This document shows positions 34,775-43,015 of a DNA stretch of 64,000 nt, piece after piece. Every line of letters begins with the position of its first letter. Within the stretch, counting starts at the first letter, position 1. Below the pieces are notes generated by a model. It saw nothing but the letters and a program-made list of their open reading frames with translations, made no database searches and was not told where the DNA came from. The translations under genes and the position numbers were made by a program. This DNA is from Caulobacter sp. UNC358MFTsu5.1. GTDB lineage: Bacteria; Pseudomonadota; Alphaproteobacteria; Caulobacterales; Caulobacteraceae. The stretch is taken from assembly GCF_000712075.1 (NCBI RefSeq), contig NZ_JONW01000005.1, forward strand, positions 315,001 to 379,000, in the 5' to 3' direction.

Positions 34775-36382
34775 ATGATCGCCACCACCCGCCGCGCCGC
34801 CCTGTTGTCGGCCTTCGCCACCGTCGGGGCCGCGGCGCTGGCGAAACCGGCCTTCGCACGCCAGGCCGGCAAGGCCGGCGCGGCGGTCGACCAGTTCGCC
34901 CAGGAGGTCATGGCCGCCTTCCCCGACGAGCCGGGCCTGGGGATCTGCGTGGTCGAGGACGGCGAGATCACCCTGGCCAGGGGCTACGGCGTCAAGCGCC
35001 TGGGCGCGCCGGACAGGGTCACCGACTCCACCCTGTTCGGCGTGGCCTCCAACACCAAGGCCTTCACCGCCGCCGCCCTGGCCATGCTGGTCGAGGAGGA
35101 CAAGGTCAAATGGGACGACCCGGTCACCAAGTACCTCCCGGCCTTCGAGATGAGCGACCCGGTCGTCACCAGGCTGATGACCGTGCGCGACCTGCTGTGC
35201 CACCGCTCGGGCCTGACTCTGGGGGCCGGCGACCTGATGATCTGGCCCAACCCCACCCACAGCCGGGCCGACATCGTCGCGGGGCTGAAGTACCTGCCGA
35301 TCGGCGGCCAGTTCCGGGGCGGCTACGCCTATGACAACGTGCTGTACGTGGCCGCCGGCGAGGTGATCGCCGCCGTCACCGGCGCGCCGTGGGAGGTGTT
35401 CATCCAGAAGCGGATCCTGGACCCGCTGAAGATGACCGACAGCGTGCCCCTGCCCTCGCTGATCGGCGGCCGCTCGCGGGCCGAGCCGCACGCCCGGATG
35501 GGTCCGCCGGTGCGGGGCCTGGGGCCGCAGACGGTGCTGCCGTTCGACGGCAGCTTCGACTCGGCCGGCGCGGCGGGCGGCCTCAACGCCAGCCCGCGCG
35601 ACATCGGCAAGTGGATGCAGGTCCAGCTGGGCCTGGGCACGACGCCGGGCGGGGTGAAGCTGTGGACCGAGGCCTCGGGCCGCGAGATGTGGAAGCCCCA
35701 GACCATCACCGCCTGGTCCGACGGCCCGACCGCCGACAATCCGGTGCGCGCTTCGCTGCAGGCCTACGCCCTGGGCTGGTTCGTCAACGACCACCGCGGC
35801 GAGAAGATCGTCTGGCACACGGGCGGCCTGGCCGGCTTCATCTCCTATACCGGCCTGCTGCCGGGCCGGAAGTCGGGGATCATGGTGATGACCAACGCCG
35901 AGGAGGCGCCGGTCTTCCGGTCCCTGCGCTACGGCGGTCCCGACCGGCTGCAGGGGCGCAGCGACTTCGACTGGATCGCGTCGAGCCGGAAGGTCCAGGC
36001 CGAGAACGACGCCAAGACGATCAAGGAGGCCGCCGAGGCGGTGACGCCCAAGGGCGGCGGGGTGGCCCCCACCCTGCCGCTGGCCGCCTATGCCGGGACC
36101 TACCGCGACCCCTGGTACGGCACGGTGACCGTCTCGGTGTCCGGCAAGGGCAAGAAGGCCGGGCTGAAGATCGCCTTCGACAAGACCCCCGCCCTGCGCG
36201 GCGCGCTGGAGACCTTCGACGGCGACACCTTCAAGACGCGGTTCGAAGACCGCTCGCAGGAGGACGCCTTCGTGGTGTTCTCGGTGAAGGACGGCAAGGT
36301 CACCGGCGCGACCATGCGGGCGGTCTCGCCCCTGGCGGACTTCTCGTACGACTATCAGGATCTGAAGCTGGTGCGGGTGTAG
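34775..36382 (+). CDS. Serine hydrolase of the class C beta-lactamase/esterase family
   Basis: 535 residues with a Tat-like signal (TTRRAALLSAFATVGAAALA). The beta-lactamase fold shows S92-x-x-K95 (GVASNTKAF) and Y186-x-N188 (YAYDN), and HTGGLAGF takes the place of the KTG motif. A C-terminal domain (about 430-535, PLAAYAGTYRDPWYGTVTVSV) matches the DUF3471 beta-barrel found in peptidase/esterase members. Likely a periplasmic D-aminopeptidase or esterase; substrate unknown, so a true beta-lactamase role is not claimed. Confidence 0.88.
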   Translation: MIATTRRAALLSAFATVGAAALAKPAFARQAGKAGAAVDQFAQEVMAAFPDEPGLGICVVEDGEITLARGYGVKRLGAPDRVTDSTLFGVASNTKAFTAAALAMLVEEDKVKWDDPVTKYLPAFEMSDPVVTRLMTVRDLLCHRSGLTLGAGDLMIWPNPTHSRADIVAGLKYLPIGGQFRGGYAYDNVLYVAAGEVIAAVTGAPWEVFIQKRILDPLKMTDSVPLPSLIGGRSRAEPHARMGPPVRGLGPQTVLPFDGSFDSAGAAGGLNASPRDIGKWMQVQLGLGTTPGGVKLWTEASGREMWKPQTITAWSDGPTADNPVRASLQAYALGWFVNDHRGEKIVWHTGGLAGFISYTGLLPGRKSGIMVMTNAEEAPVFRSLRYGGPDRLQGRSDFDWIASSRKVQAENDAKTIKEAAEAVTPKGGGVAPTLPLAAYAGTYRDPWYGTVTVSVSGKGKKAGLKIAFDKTPALRGALETFDGDTFKTRFEDRSQEDAFVVFSVKDGKVTGATMRAVSPLADFSYDYQDLKLVRV

Positions 36383-36390
36383 GGGGCGAA

Positions 36391-36450
36391 AACCCTCTCC
36401 CGAAGGGGAGAGGGAGGGGCCCAACGCGCAGCGTTGGGAGGGTGAGGGGT
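36391..36450 (+). repeat. Family C inverted-repeat element, copy 1 (left flank of DUF559)
   Basis: About 60 bases: CCCTCTCCC-GAA-GGGGAGAGGG hairpin, a CCAACGC/GCGTTGG hairpin, then GAGGGTGAGGGGT. Mirror-image partner at 36856-36913 encloses the DUF559 gene. Confidence 0.85.
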
Positions 36451-36518
36451 AAAGCCGCGAAAAGCGAAACGCCCGTTACTTCGCTTGCCATTGGCCGGGC
36501 CAAGGCCAAGCTCTCGCC

Positions 36519-36857
36519 GTGGACCGGATCGTCAACGCCCGTCGCCTGCGTCAGAGCCAGACCTTGGCCGAAGAAAGGCTCTGGGCGATCCTGCGTGGAC
36601 GCCGCCTCGACGGGTACAAGTTTCGTCGCCAAGTTCCTATCGACCGCTACTTCGCTGACTTTGTTTGCCGGGACGCCAAGCTGATCGTCGAGCTCGACGG
36701 CGCTTCACACGAGGATCGCTTCCTGCATGACCAAACCCGGACCGAGGTGCTGGAGCGCTGCGGTTTCCATGTCCTGCGGTTCGACAACGAGGCCGTGCTG
36801 TCCGATCCCGGTGGAGCCGCCGAGGCCATTGGCGCGGCGCTCCGGCTGAGGTTTTAA
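36519..36857 (+). CDS. DUF559 endonuclease-like protein
   Basis: 112 residues in the DUF559 family, related to very-short-patch repair and restriction-type endonucleases. Motifs are LAEERLWAILRGRRLDGYKFRRQVPIDRYFADFVCRDAKLIVELDGASH, with D/E-x-K-like catalytic D50 (ADFVC) and the E-L-D at about 60-62, and RTEVLERCGFHVLRFDNEAVL. The start is GTG 36519. Two inverted copies of repeat family C flank it, and its stop codon lies within the first bases of the right one. This suggests the gene travels with, or acts on, the repeat. Confidence 0.85.
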   Translation: MDRIVNARRLRQSQTLAEERLWAILRGRRLDGYKFRRQVPIDRYFADFVCRDAKLIVELDGASHEDRFLHDQTRTEVLERCGFHVLRFDNEAVLSDPGGAAEAIGAALRLRF

Positions 36858-36913
36858 CCCCTCACCCTCCCACCGCTTCGCGGCGGGCCCCTCCCTCTCC
36901 CAAGGGAGAGGGT
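36856..36913 (-). repeat. Family C inverted-repeat element, copy 2 (right flank of DUF559)
   Basis: Reverse-oriented copy of 36391-36450 (ACCCCTCACCCTCCC...CCCTCTCCC-AAGG-GAGAGGGT). Its first bases overlap the DUF559 stop. Confidence 0.85.
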
Positions 36914-36914
36914 G

Positions 36915-37517
36915 CTAGGTTACCCGCCACCCCTGGGCGATGAACAGGATCTGCTTGTCCATCATCGCCGACAGCTCGGCGGCCGTGGCCTGGCGGCACG
37001 CGGCCAGGCGGTAGTTCCAGGCGTAGGCGGCCTTGAGCACGTCGATGGCCAGCTGCGGGTCGAGGTCGGGGCGGACGTCGCCGCGCTCGACGCCGCCCAG
37101 CAGGACGTCGCGCAGCATCTCGGTCAGGGGCTCGTTGCGGCCGTACGGCGTGACGCCGGGGTCCTGGCTGGGGCTGTAGGAGGCCGCGATATGGGCCAGG
37201 AACAGCTTCACCCGCCGGGTCTCGAACTCGTAGTGGATGGCGAAGATCGAGCACAGCCGGTCGGCCGTCGAGCCGCGCAGGAAGGGCACGACCCGGTCGA
37301 ACTCGGCGTAGAGGTCGCCCAGGCGTTTATCCATGACATGGCTGAGCACCTCCGCCTTGGAGGCGAAGGTGGTGAAGACGCTGCCGACAGAAACCCCGGC
37401 CCGTTCGGCGATCGCCCGGATGGTGGTCTCTTCGTAGCCTGTCTCGTTGAACAGGTCGCGAGCGGCCTCGAGAACCTTCTCGCGCGTCGCCTGTTTCTGC
37501 TCGTCTCTTACGCCCAC
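36915..37517 (-). CDS. TetR/AcrR-family regulator
   Basis: 200 residues. The N-terminal helix-turn-helix is ATREKVLEAARDLFNETGYEETTIRAIAERAGVSVGSVFTTFASKAEVL, a classical TetR start; the C-terminal ligand domain is helical (LCSIFAIHYEFETRRVKLFLAHIAASYSP) with cysteines that may be incidental. Immediately after repeat C copy 2. Target and inducer unknown; a second TetR gene lies 84 bases upstream on the same strand. Confidence 0.92.
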   Translation of the reverse strand: MGVRDEQKQATREKVLEAARDLFNETGYEETTIRAIAERAGVSVGSVFTTFASKAEVLSHVMDKRLGDLYAEFDRVVPFLRGSTADRLCSIFAIHYEFETRRVKLFLAHIAASYSPSQDPGVTPYGRNEPLTEMLRDVLLGGVERGDVRPDLDPQLAIDVLKAAYAWNYRLAACRQATAAELSAMMDKQILFIAQGWRVT

Positions 37518-37601
37518 GCATGTCCCCCCGGATAGCCTGCGTCGTACTATTGTCCCGGCGGCGGACGCTCCGACAAAGAGCGTCCGCCCCTGGTCGTGAT
37601 C

Positions 37602-38249
37602 TTACGCGCGCGCGCCCGCCAGGATGACCTTCAGTTGATCCGAAAGTCGCGACAGCAGTGCTTCGACCGACCAGGCGTCGAAAATCGCCCGGCGATAGTT
37701 GGCCACATACACGTCCCAGATGATCTCGGCGAGCAGCTTAACGTCGGCTTCACCCTTAAGTTCGCCGCGCTCGACGCCGCGGGTCAGCACGCCGTTCAGC
37801 AGGTTGAAGATGTGCTTGAGGTGCGAACGGTTGCGGCGCTCGGCGCTTTCCGAACGGGTCCACGACACGGCGATGCTGGCCTGCAGCAGCGGCAGTTGCT
37901 CGACATGGAAGCCGTAGGCCACGGCGAACATGCCGATGACGCCTTCTTCCACGGTGGCGGCGGCCAGGCTGGCCTGCTTCATCTGGGCGTAGATGACTTC
38001 GTAGTCGGCGGTCAGGATCTCGTCGAACAGCTCGCTCTTGTCCGAGAAGCTGGCGAACACCGCGCCCGTCGACATGCCGGCGGCCTGGGCGATGTCGCGG
38101 ATGGTCGCGCCTTCGTAGCCACGCTCGGTGAAGAGACGGCGGGCGGCCGACAGGACGCGTTCGCGCGTGCGCTGCTTGGCCAGGGCCCGGCGGGTCAGCT
38201 TGACCGGGGTTTCGGTCGGGGACTCGATGTTCAGCGAAACAAAGCTCAT
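37602..38249 (-). CDS. TetR/AcrR-family regulator, coupled to small upstream ORF
   Basis: 215 residues. DNA-binding region AKQRTRERVLSAARRLFTERGYEGATIRDIAQAAGMSTGAVFASFSDKSELFDEIL, ligand domain (LLQASIAVSWTRSESAERRNRS...). It follows the small gene at 38246-38473 with a four-base ATGA overlap, so it is translationally coupled. Similar in the DNA-binding helix to the TetR at 36915 but clearly distinct elsewhere. Target unknown. Confidence 0.92.
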   Translation of the reverse strand: MSFVSLNIESPTETPVKLTRRALAKQRTRERVLSAARRLFTERGYEGATIRDIAQAAGMSTGAVFASFSDKSELFDEILTADYEVIYAQMKQASLAAATVEEGVIGMFAVAYGFHVEQLPLLQASIAVSWTRSESAERRNRSHLKHIFNLLNGVLTRGVERGELKGEADVKLLAEIIWDVYVANYRRAIFDAWSVEALLSRLSDQLKVILAGARA

Positions 38250-38473
38250 TGGGCAGTCTCCAGGCGAGCAAGCGCGGCTTCGGCGCGCTTCTCGAATTCA
38301 TTGCAATATTCGTCGACGACGGCGGTGAGGACGTCGGCGTAGCGACGCGCCAGGGCGCGTCCGTCCTGCGCGGCGTCACGCAGGTCGATGATCAACTGGC
38401 GGACTTCCGCCATGGCGTCTTCGCGCTCGGACGCGGAGAAGTCGGCGACAGCGGCGCAAGCGCTCTGGGCCAT
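38246..38473 (-). CDS. Small helical protein of unknown function, operon with TetR
   Basis: 75 residues, mostly alpha-helix (ASEREDAMAEVRQLIIDLRDAAQDGRALARRYADVLTAVVDEYCNEFEKRAEAALARLETAQ) with two cysteines. ATG 38473 has AGGAG eight bases upstream. Overlap with the TetR start suggests it is made together with the regulator, possibly as its partner or ligand sensor. No family recognised. Confidence 0.65.
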   Translation of the reverse strand: MAQSACAAVADFSASEREDAMAEVRQLIIDLRDAAQDGRALARRYADVLTAVVDEYCNEFEKRAEAALARLETAQ

Positions 38474-38821
38474 TCGGTTTTCTCCTGCCTCCCCGCTGAG
38501 GATGGGCGCTGACATGACCTGCGGTGAGGAGTTGATCATGTTCAACGAACGCGCACTGGAATTTGAAGGTGGCGCGTTTATCCCCTGCTGCAAGGGCGCG
38601 CAACCAAAAAACCGAACCAAAATCATCGAACAGCAGCGTTTCCGTCATGTATGGTACCGTTCTCGCGCGGTCACTGCGACAAATGCACTCAACGAACAGA
38701 GTCGCCGAATCTTGGTATGGAACCCAAGGATGCACGCGCGACCGACTCGCGCGGCCAAGCTTGCGATCCCTTCCTCCGGCGCTCTGGCCAAGCCTGAAGC
38801 GAGGGCCTACTTTCCGCCGCC
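38474..38821. other. Intergenic region upstream of TetR operon and HIG1-like gene
   Basis: About 350 bases, AT-richer than average (38560-38700), between divergent genes. I see no clear operator palindrome beyond the hexamer GGTACC (38652-38657) and no ORF worth calling; promoters for both directions are presumed. Confidence 0.4.
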
Positions 38822-39019
38822 ATGAGCCACCTGTTCGATTTCCTGATCCCGATCGCGCTGGCCGCGGTCCTGATCACCCTCTGCGTCGGCATCTACGCCC
38901 TGTTCCGGGGCGGGGATTTCGGGCGTTCCTATTCCAACAAGCTGATGCGCCTGCGCGTGGCGCTGCAGTTCGTGGCGGTGCTGGTGCTGGTCGCCGCCTT
39001 CTGGTGGCGCAACCACTGA
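38822..39019 (+). CDS. Twin-transmembrane HIG1-like small membrane protein
   Basis: 65 residues with two hydrophobic spans (LFDFLIPIALAAVLITLCVGIYALF and VALQFVAVLVLVAAFWW) joined by a charged turn (RGGDFGRSYSNKLMRLR), the layout of the HIG1 domain of alphaproteobacteria and mitochondria, where it associates with respiratory complexes. It sits upstream of pduO and etfBA as in other alphaproteobacteria. Confidence 0.82.
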   Translation: MSHLFDFLIPIALAAVLITLCVGIYALFRGGDFGRSYSNKLMRLRVALQFVAVLVLVAAFWWRNH

Positions 39020-39109
39020 CCGTCGTTCTCTCAATGGACGAGGGTCCGTTCGGTTGCGCGACGCGCTCGAGATCGTTCGCGTTCAGATAGATTAGGCAGG
39101 GGTCCGCCG

Positions 39110-39688
39110 ATGGTGACGCTGAACCGCATCTACACCCGCACCGGCGACAAGGGCCTGACCCGGCTGTCGACCGGCCAGCCGGTCAGCAAGGCCTCCCTGC
39201 GGGTCGAGGCCTATGGCGGGGTCGACGAGACCAATGCCTTCATCGGCGTCGCGCGCCAGCACACCAAGGCCGACGCCGAGCTGGACGCCCTGCTGGAGCG
39301 CATCCAGAACGACCTGTTCGACCTGGGCGCGGACCTCGCCACGCCCGAGCAGAACGAAAAGCCCGAATGGGAGCCGCTGCGGGTGGTCGACAGCCAGGTC
39401 GAGCGGCTGGAACGCGAGATCGACGCGATGAACGCGCGCCTCTCGCCCCTGACCTCGTTCGTCCTGCCGGCCGGCAGCCCCGCCGCCGCGGCCCTGCACG
39501 TGGCCCGCACGGTCTGCCGCCGCGCCGAGCGCAAGCTGGTCGAGCTGATGGGAACCGAGGGCGAGATCGTGGGCGAACCGGCCCTGCGCTATCTCAACCG
39601 CCTGTCGGACCTGCTGTTCGTCGCCGCCCGCCGCGCCAACGACGACGGCGCGGCCGACGTCCTGTGGAAGCCGGGCGCGACGCGGTAG
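39110..39688 (+). CDS. ATP:cob(I)alamin adenosyltransferase, PduO type
   Basis: 192 residues. The PduO-type signature RIYTRTGDKGLTRLSTG at the N-terminus binds ATP, and RTVCRRAERKLVELM with LNRLSDLLFVAARRAN complete the trimeric helical bundle. It makes adenosylcobalamin, used by methylmalonyl-CoA-type mutases. In Rhizobiales the gene precedes etfBA-hbd; here DUF4336 and a membrane gene lie between. Confidence 0.93.
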   Translation: MVTLNRIYTRTGDKGLTRLSTGQPVSKASLRVEAYGGVDETNAFIGVARQHTKADAELDALLERIQNDLFDLGADLATPEQNEKPEWEPLRVVDSQVERLEREIDAMNARLSPLTSFVLPAGSPAAAALHVARTVCRRAERKLVELMGTEGEIVGEPALRYLNRLSDLLFVAARRANDDGAADVLWKPGATR

Positions 39689-39696
39689 GATTTTGA

Positions 39697-39756
39697 AACC
39701 CTCTCCCAGAGGGAGAGGGAGGGACCCGCGCCGCAGGCGTGGGAGGGTGAGGGGTT
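39697..39756 (+). repeat. Family C inverted-repeat element, copy 3
   Basis: Same hairpin pair as 36391-36450 (CCCTCTCCC-AGA-GGGAGAGGG, then CGCCGCAGGCG, then GAGGGTGAGGGG). Forms an inverted pair with copy 4, 52 bases away, with no gene between. Confidence 0.82.
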
Positions 39757-39808
39757 ACACCCTCACCGATTTCGCACGAGCGCCCTGCCGGCACGCCGTC
39801 AGACGTTT

Positions 39809-39868
39809 AAACCCCTCACCCTCCCAGGCTTCGCCTGGGCCCCTCCCTCTCCCTTTGGGAGAGGGTTT
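39809..39868 (-). repeat. Family C inverted-repeat element, copy 4
   Basis: Reverse-oriented copy; mirror partner of copy 3. The pair 39697-39868 resembles the DUF559 cassette without the nuclease gene. Confidence 0.82.
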
Positions 39869-39877
39869 CGGGAGGAC

Positions 39878-40150
39878 CTACTTCTTCGCCGAATGCTCGG
39901 CCCGGGGGCCTTCCATCTTGTTCGGGTCGGTGTTGATCGGCGGCACGTTCAGCGGCCGGTGCGTGATGGTCTCGATCGAATAGAGCTTGGCGCACTTCAT
40001 CCACTTGCCCGCCCAGGCATACTCCGGCCCGCGCGCGACGCAGCGGTCGCGCGGCCAGACGTAGAAGTAGTGGAAGCAGAAGACGCTCAGCGTGGCGCCG
40101 AGGAACACGGCGAAGAAGATCTTCTGCAGGCGGGAGATGTTGCTCTTCAT
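39878..40150 (-). CDS. Small single-span membrane protein
   Basis: 90 residues: one N-terminal hydrophobic span (IFFAVFLGATLSVFCFHYFYVW) then a soluble tail with two cysteines (DRCVARGPEY, MKCAKLY). Function unknown. ATG 40150 is reasonable; ends close to repeat C copy 4. Divergent from DUF4336. Confidence 0.65.
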   Translation of the reverse strand: MKSNISRLQKIFFAVFLGATLSVFCFHYFYVWPRDRCVARGPEYAWAGKWMKCAKLYSIETITHRPLNVPPINTDPNKMEGPRAEHSAKK

Positions 40151-40281
40151 GGAGCCGCCTCATACTGGGCCGCCGCCCAACTGGCCAGAGACTTCTGGCC
40201 AGAGGCTTCTGCGTCGCGGCCGGCGGCGCTGGAAAGCCGGCCCCGGATGCGCTTAGCTGCCCGCGAGCGCGAGGGTCCGCC

Positions 40282-40971
40282 ATGCTGCAGCCGTTCGGTG
40301 AGGAAATCTGGCTGGCCGAAGGCTCCATCGCCGTGGTGGCGGGCTTCCGCTATCCGACCCGGACCGCCGTCATCCGCCTGCCCGACGGCGGGCTGTTCGT
40401 CTGGTCGCCCATCCGGCTTTCGGACGACCTGAAGGCGGCGGTCGACGCCCTGGGCGAGGTTCGGCACCTGATCGCCCCCAACTCGATGCACCATCTGTTC
40501 GTCACCGACTGGCAGCGCGCCTATCCGGCCGCCAGGCTCCACGCCACGCTGGGCCTGCGCCAGAAGCGCCAGGACCTCGACTTCGACGGCGATCTCGAGG
40601 ACGCCCCGGCCCCCGGCTGGGCCGGCGAGATCGACCAGGTCCTGGTGCGGGGCAACAGGATCACCACCGAGGTCGTGTTCTTCCACCGGCGCAGCGGCAC
40701 CACGATCTTCACCGACCTGATCCAGCATTTCGGCCCGACCTGGTTCACCGGCTGGCGCGCCGTGGTCGCCCGGCTGGACCTGATGACGGCGCCCGAACCG
40801 GAGGTGCCGCGAAAATTCCGCGTCGCCTTCGTCGATCGCCGCGCCGCTCGCATGGCGGTGGAAAAGATCCTGGCCTGGCCGACCCGAAAGGTGGTGATGG
40901 CGCACGCCCCGCCCGTCGAAACCGACGGCCAGGCCTTCATCGCCAGGGCGTTCCGATGGTTATCGCCTTGA
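40282..40971 (+). CDS. DUF4336 metallo-beta-lactamase-like protein
   Basis: 229 residues with the DUF4336 pattern: LQPFGEEIWLAEGSIAVVAGFRYPTRTAVIRLPDGGLFVWSPIRLSDDL, HLIAPNSMHHLFVTDWQRAYP and TTEVVFFHRRSGTTIFTDLIQHF. The fold is that of metallo-beta-lactamases but the HxHxDH motif is replaced, so hydrolase activity is unclear. It lies between pduO and etfB. Confidence 0.85.
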   Translation: MLQPFGEEIWLAEGSIAVVAGFRYPTRTAVIRLPDGGLFVWSPIRLSDDLKAAVDALGEVRHLIAPNSMHHLFVTDWQRAYPAARLHATLGLRQKRQDLDFDGDLEDAPAPGWAGEIDQVLVRGNRITTEVVFFHRRSGTTIFTDLIQHFGPTWFTGWRAVVARLDLMTAPEPEVPRKFRVAFVDRRAARMAVEKILAWPTRKVVMAHAPPVETDGQAFIARAFRWLSP

Positions 40972-41151
40972 ACGATCCCGTCCTTAAGTGTGCAGCGCAG
41001 CGGACGCGGGCGGCGAAGTATCGTACAACTGTTTGAACGTAGCGGCCGTTTATGCGTTACGCTTACGTCAGGGGAAACTTGCAAACCTGCCGCAACGCGG
41101 TAAGTGCGTTCGCGCAGGCAGGAAAAACTAGCCAGGAGGCGGCGTAGACCG

Positions 41152-41898
41152 ATGAAGGTTCTGGTCCCGGTCAAACGGGTTATCGATTACAATGTGAAGG
41201 TCCGGGTGAAGCCCGATCAGACCGGCGTCGACCTGGCGAACGTCAAGATGTCGATGAACCCCTTCTGCGAGATCGCGGTCGAGGAAGCCGTGCGTCTGAA
41301 GGAGAAGGGCGTCGCCACCGAGGTGGTGATCGTCTCGATCGGCCCGGCCCAAGCCCAGGAAACCATCCGCACGGCCCTGGCCATGGGCGGCGACCGCGGC
41401 GTGCTGATCACGACCGACGCCGATCCCGAGCCCCTGGCCGTGGCCAAGCTGCTGGCGGCCGTGGTCGCCGAGGAGCAGCCCAACCTCGTCCTGATGGGCA
41501 AGCAGGCCATCGACGGCGACAACAACGCCGTGGGCCAGATGCTGTCGGCCCTGCTGGGCTGGCCGCAGGCCACCTACGCCTCGGCCGTTGAGATCTCGGG
41601 CTCGACCGCCAAGGTCACCCGCGAAGTCGACGGCGGCCTCCAGACCCTGGACGTCGACCTGCCGGCCGTGGTCACCGCCGACCTGCGCCTGAACGAGCCG
41701 CGCTACGCGTCTCTGCCCAACATCATGAAGGCCAAGAAGAAGGAGATCGTCAGCAAGACGGTCGCCGACTACGGCGTCGACATCGCCCCGCGCCTCAAGG
41801 TCGTGAAGGTCGCCGAACCGGCCAAGCGCTCGGCCGGCGTCAAGGTGGAAACCGCCGCCGATCTCGTCTCCAAGCTCAAAACCGCGGGGGTGCTGTAA
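41152..41898 (+). CDS. etfB: Electron transfer flavoprotein, beta subunit
   Basis: 248 residues; with EtfA it takes electrons from acyl-CoA dehydrogenases and hands them to ETF:quinone oxidoreductase. [22 protein letters not shown] at the start, [18 protein letters not shown] and the AMP-binding [20 protein letters not shown] are diagnostic. ATG 41152 follows CCAGGAGGC. The TAA overlaps the etfA start by one base (TAATG). The leader (40972-41151) has TTACGC/TTACGT direct repeats. Confidence 0.96.
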   Translation: MKVLVPVKRVIDYNVKVRVKPDQTGVDLANVKMSMNPFCEIAVEEAVRLKEKGVATEVVIVSIGPAQAQETIRTALAMGGDRGVLITTDADPEPLAVAKLLAAVVAEEQPNLVLMGKQAIDGDNNAVGQMLSALLGWPQATYASAVEISGSTAKVTREVDGGLQTLDVDLPAVVTADLRLNEPRYASLPNIMKAKKKEIVSKTVADYGVDIAPRLKVVKVAEPAKRSAGVKVETAADLVSKLKTAGVL

Positions 41899-42839
41899 TG
41901 GCCGTTCTCGTCGTCGCCGATAACGACAACGCGCACCTGCGCGACGGCACCCACAAGACCGTCACCGCCGCCCTGAAGCTGTCGGGCGACGTGGACGTGC
42001 TGGTGCTGGGCAAGGGCGTCAGCGGCGTCGCCGCCGAGGCCGCCAAGATCGCCGGCGTCCGCAAGGTGCTGGTCTCCGAGAGCGATGCGCTCGGTCACGG
42101 GATCGCCGAGGCGGAAGCCGACGCGGTGCTGGCCGTCGCCGGCGCCTATGACGCCATCCTGGTTCCGGCCACCTCGGGCGGCAAGAACTTCGCCCCGCGC
42201 GTCGCCGCCAAGCTGGACGTGGCCCCGATCAGCGACATCGTCGATGTCGTCTCGGCCGACACCTTCACGCGCCCGATCTACGCCGGCAACGCCCTGGAGA
42301 CCATCCAGACCAGCGACGCCAAGAAGGTGATCACCGTGCGTCCCACCGCCTTCGCGGCGGCGGGCGAAGGCGGCTCGGCCTCGGTGGAGACCGTGGGCGG
42401 CGCCGACGCCGGCAAGACCCGCTTCGTCAGCGAAGAGATGGTCAAGTCCGACCGTCCGGAACTGGCCGCGGCCAAGATCGTCGTCTCGGGCGGCCGCGCC
42501 ATGGGCTCGGCCGAGGAGTTCCAGAAGGTGGTCGAGCCCCTGGCCGACAAGCTGGGCGCCGCCGTCGGCGCCTCGCGTGCGGCCGTGGACGCCGGCTACG
42601 CGCCGAACGACTACCAGGTCGGCCAGACCGGCAAGGTGGTCGCCCCGGCGCTGTACATCGCCATCGGCATCTCGGGCGCCATCCAGCACCTGGCCGGGAT
42701 GAAGGACTCCAAGGTGATCGTCGCGATCAACAAGGACGCCGACGCCCCGATCTTCCAGATCGCCGACTATGGCCTGGTCGCCGACTACAAGACCGCCGTG
42801 CCGGAACTGATGGACGCCCTGACGGCGGCCGGTAAGTAA
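41898..42839 (+). CDS. etfA: Electron transfer flavoprotein, alpha subunit
   Basis: 313 residues. The N-terminal domain ([27 protein letters not shown]) and the FAD-binding C-terminal half ([86 protein letters not shown]) are complete. Starts one base into the etfB stop, so translation is coupled. Followed by a strong terminator. Confidence 0.96.
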   Translation: MAVLVVADNDNAHLRDGTHKTVTAALKLSGDVDVLVLGKGVSGVAAEAAKIAGVRKVLVSESDALGHGIAEAEADAVLAVAGAYDAILVPATSGGKNFAPRVAAKLDVAPISDIVDVVSADTFTRPIYAGNALETIQTSDAKKVITVRPTAFAAAGEGGSASVETVGGADAGKTRFVSEEMVKSDRPELAAAKIVVSGGRAMGSAEEFQKVVEPLADKLGAAVGASRAAVDAGYAPNDYQVGQTGKVVAPALYIAIGISGAIQHLAGMKDSKVIVAINKDADAPIFQIADYGLVADYKTAVPELMDALTAAGK

Positions 42840-42864
42840 GGCTTTCGCGGTTTCGCGAATGGAG

Positions 42865-42895
42865 AAGGCCCGGGCGCGATCCCGGGCCTTTTTCT
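42865..42895 (+). terminator. Rho-independent terminator of etfBA
   Basis: AAGGCCCGGG-CGCGAT-CCCGGGCCTT followed by TTTCTTT. Confidence 0.9.
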
Positions 42896-42916
42896 TTGGG
42901 CGCCGCGGGCGAAGGT

Positions 42917-42982
42917 GGGGACACACACTCACCCCGCCGCCTCGCCCCTTGACCATGAGCCGTGGGGTGAGTGTGTGTCCCC
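42917..42982. repeat. Inverted repeat family D, copy 2
   Basis: Perfect 19-bp arms (42917-42935, 42964-42982; first 16 bases identical to copy 1) around 28 bases. Just after the etfA terminator. Confidence 0.85.
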
Positions 42983-43015
42983 CGTGTCTGTCACCGATCC
43001 CACCAAGGACCCCGC

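Noticed and set aside
34775..36382. Antibiotic-resistance beta-lactamase
   Set aside because: The SxxK/YxN fold is shared by many esterases and peptidases, and the DUF3471 tail points away from resistance.
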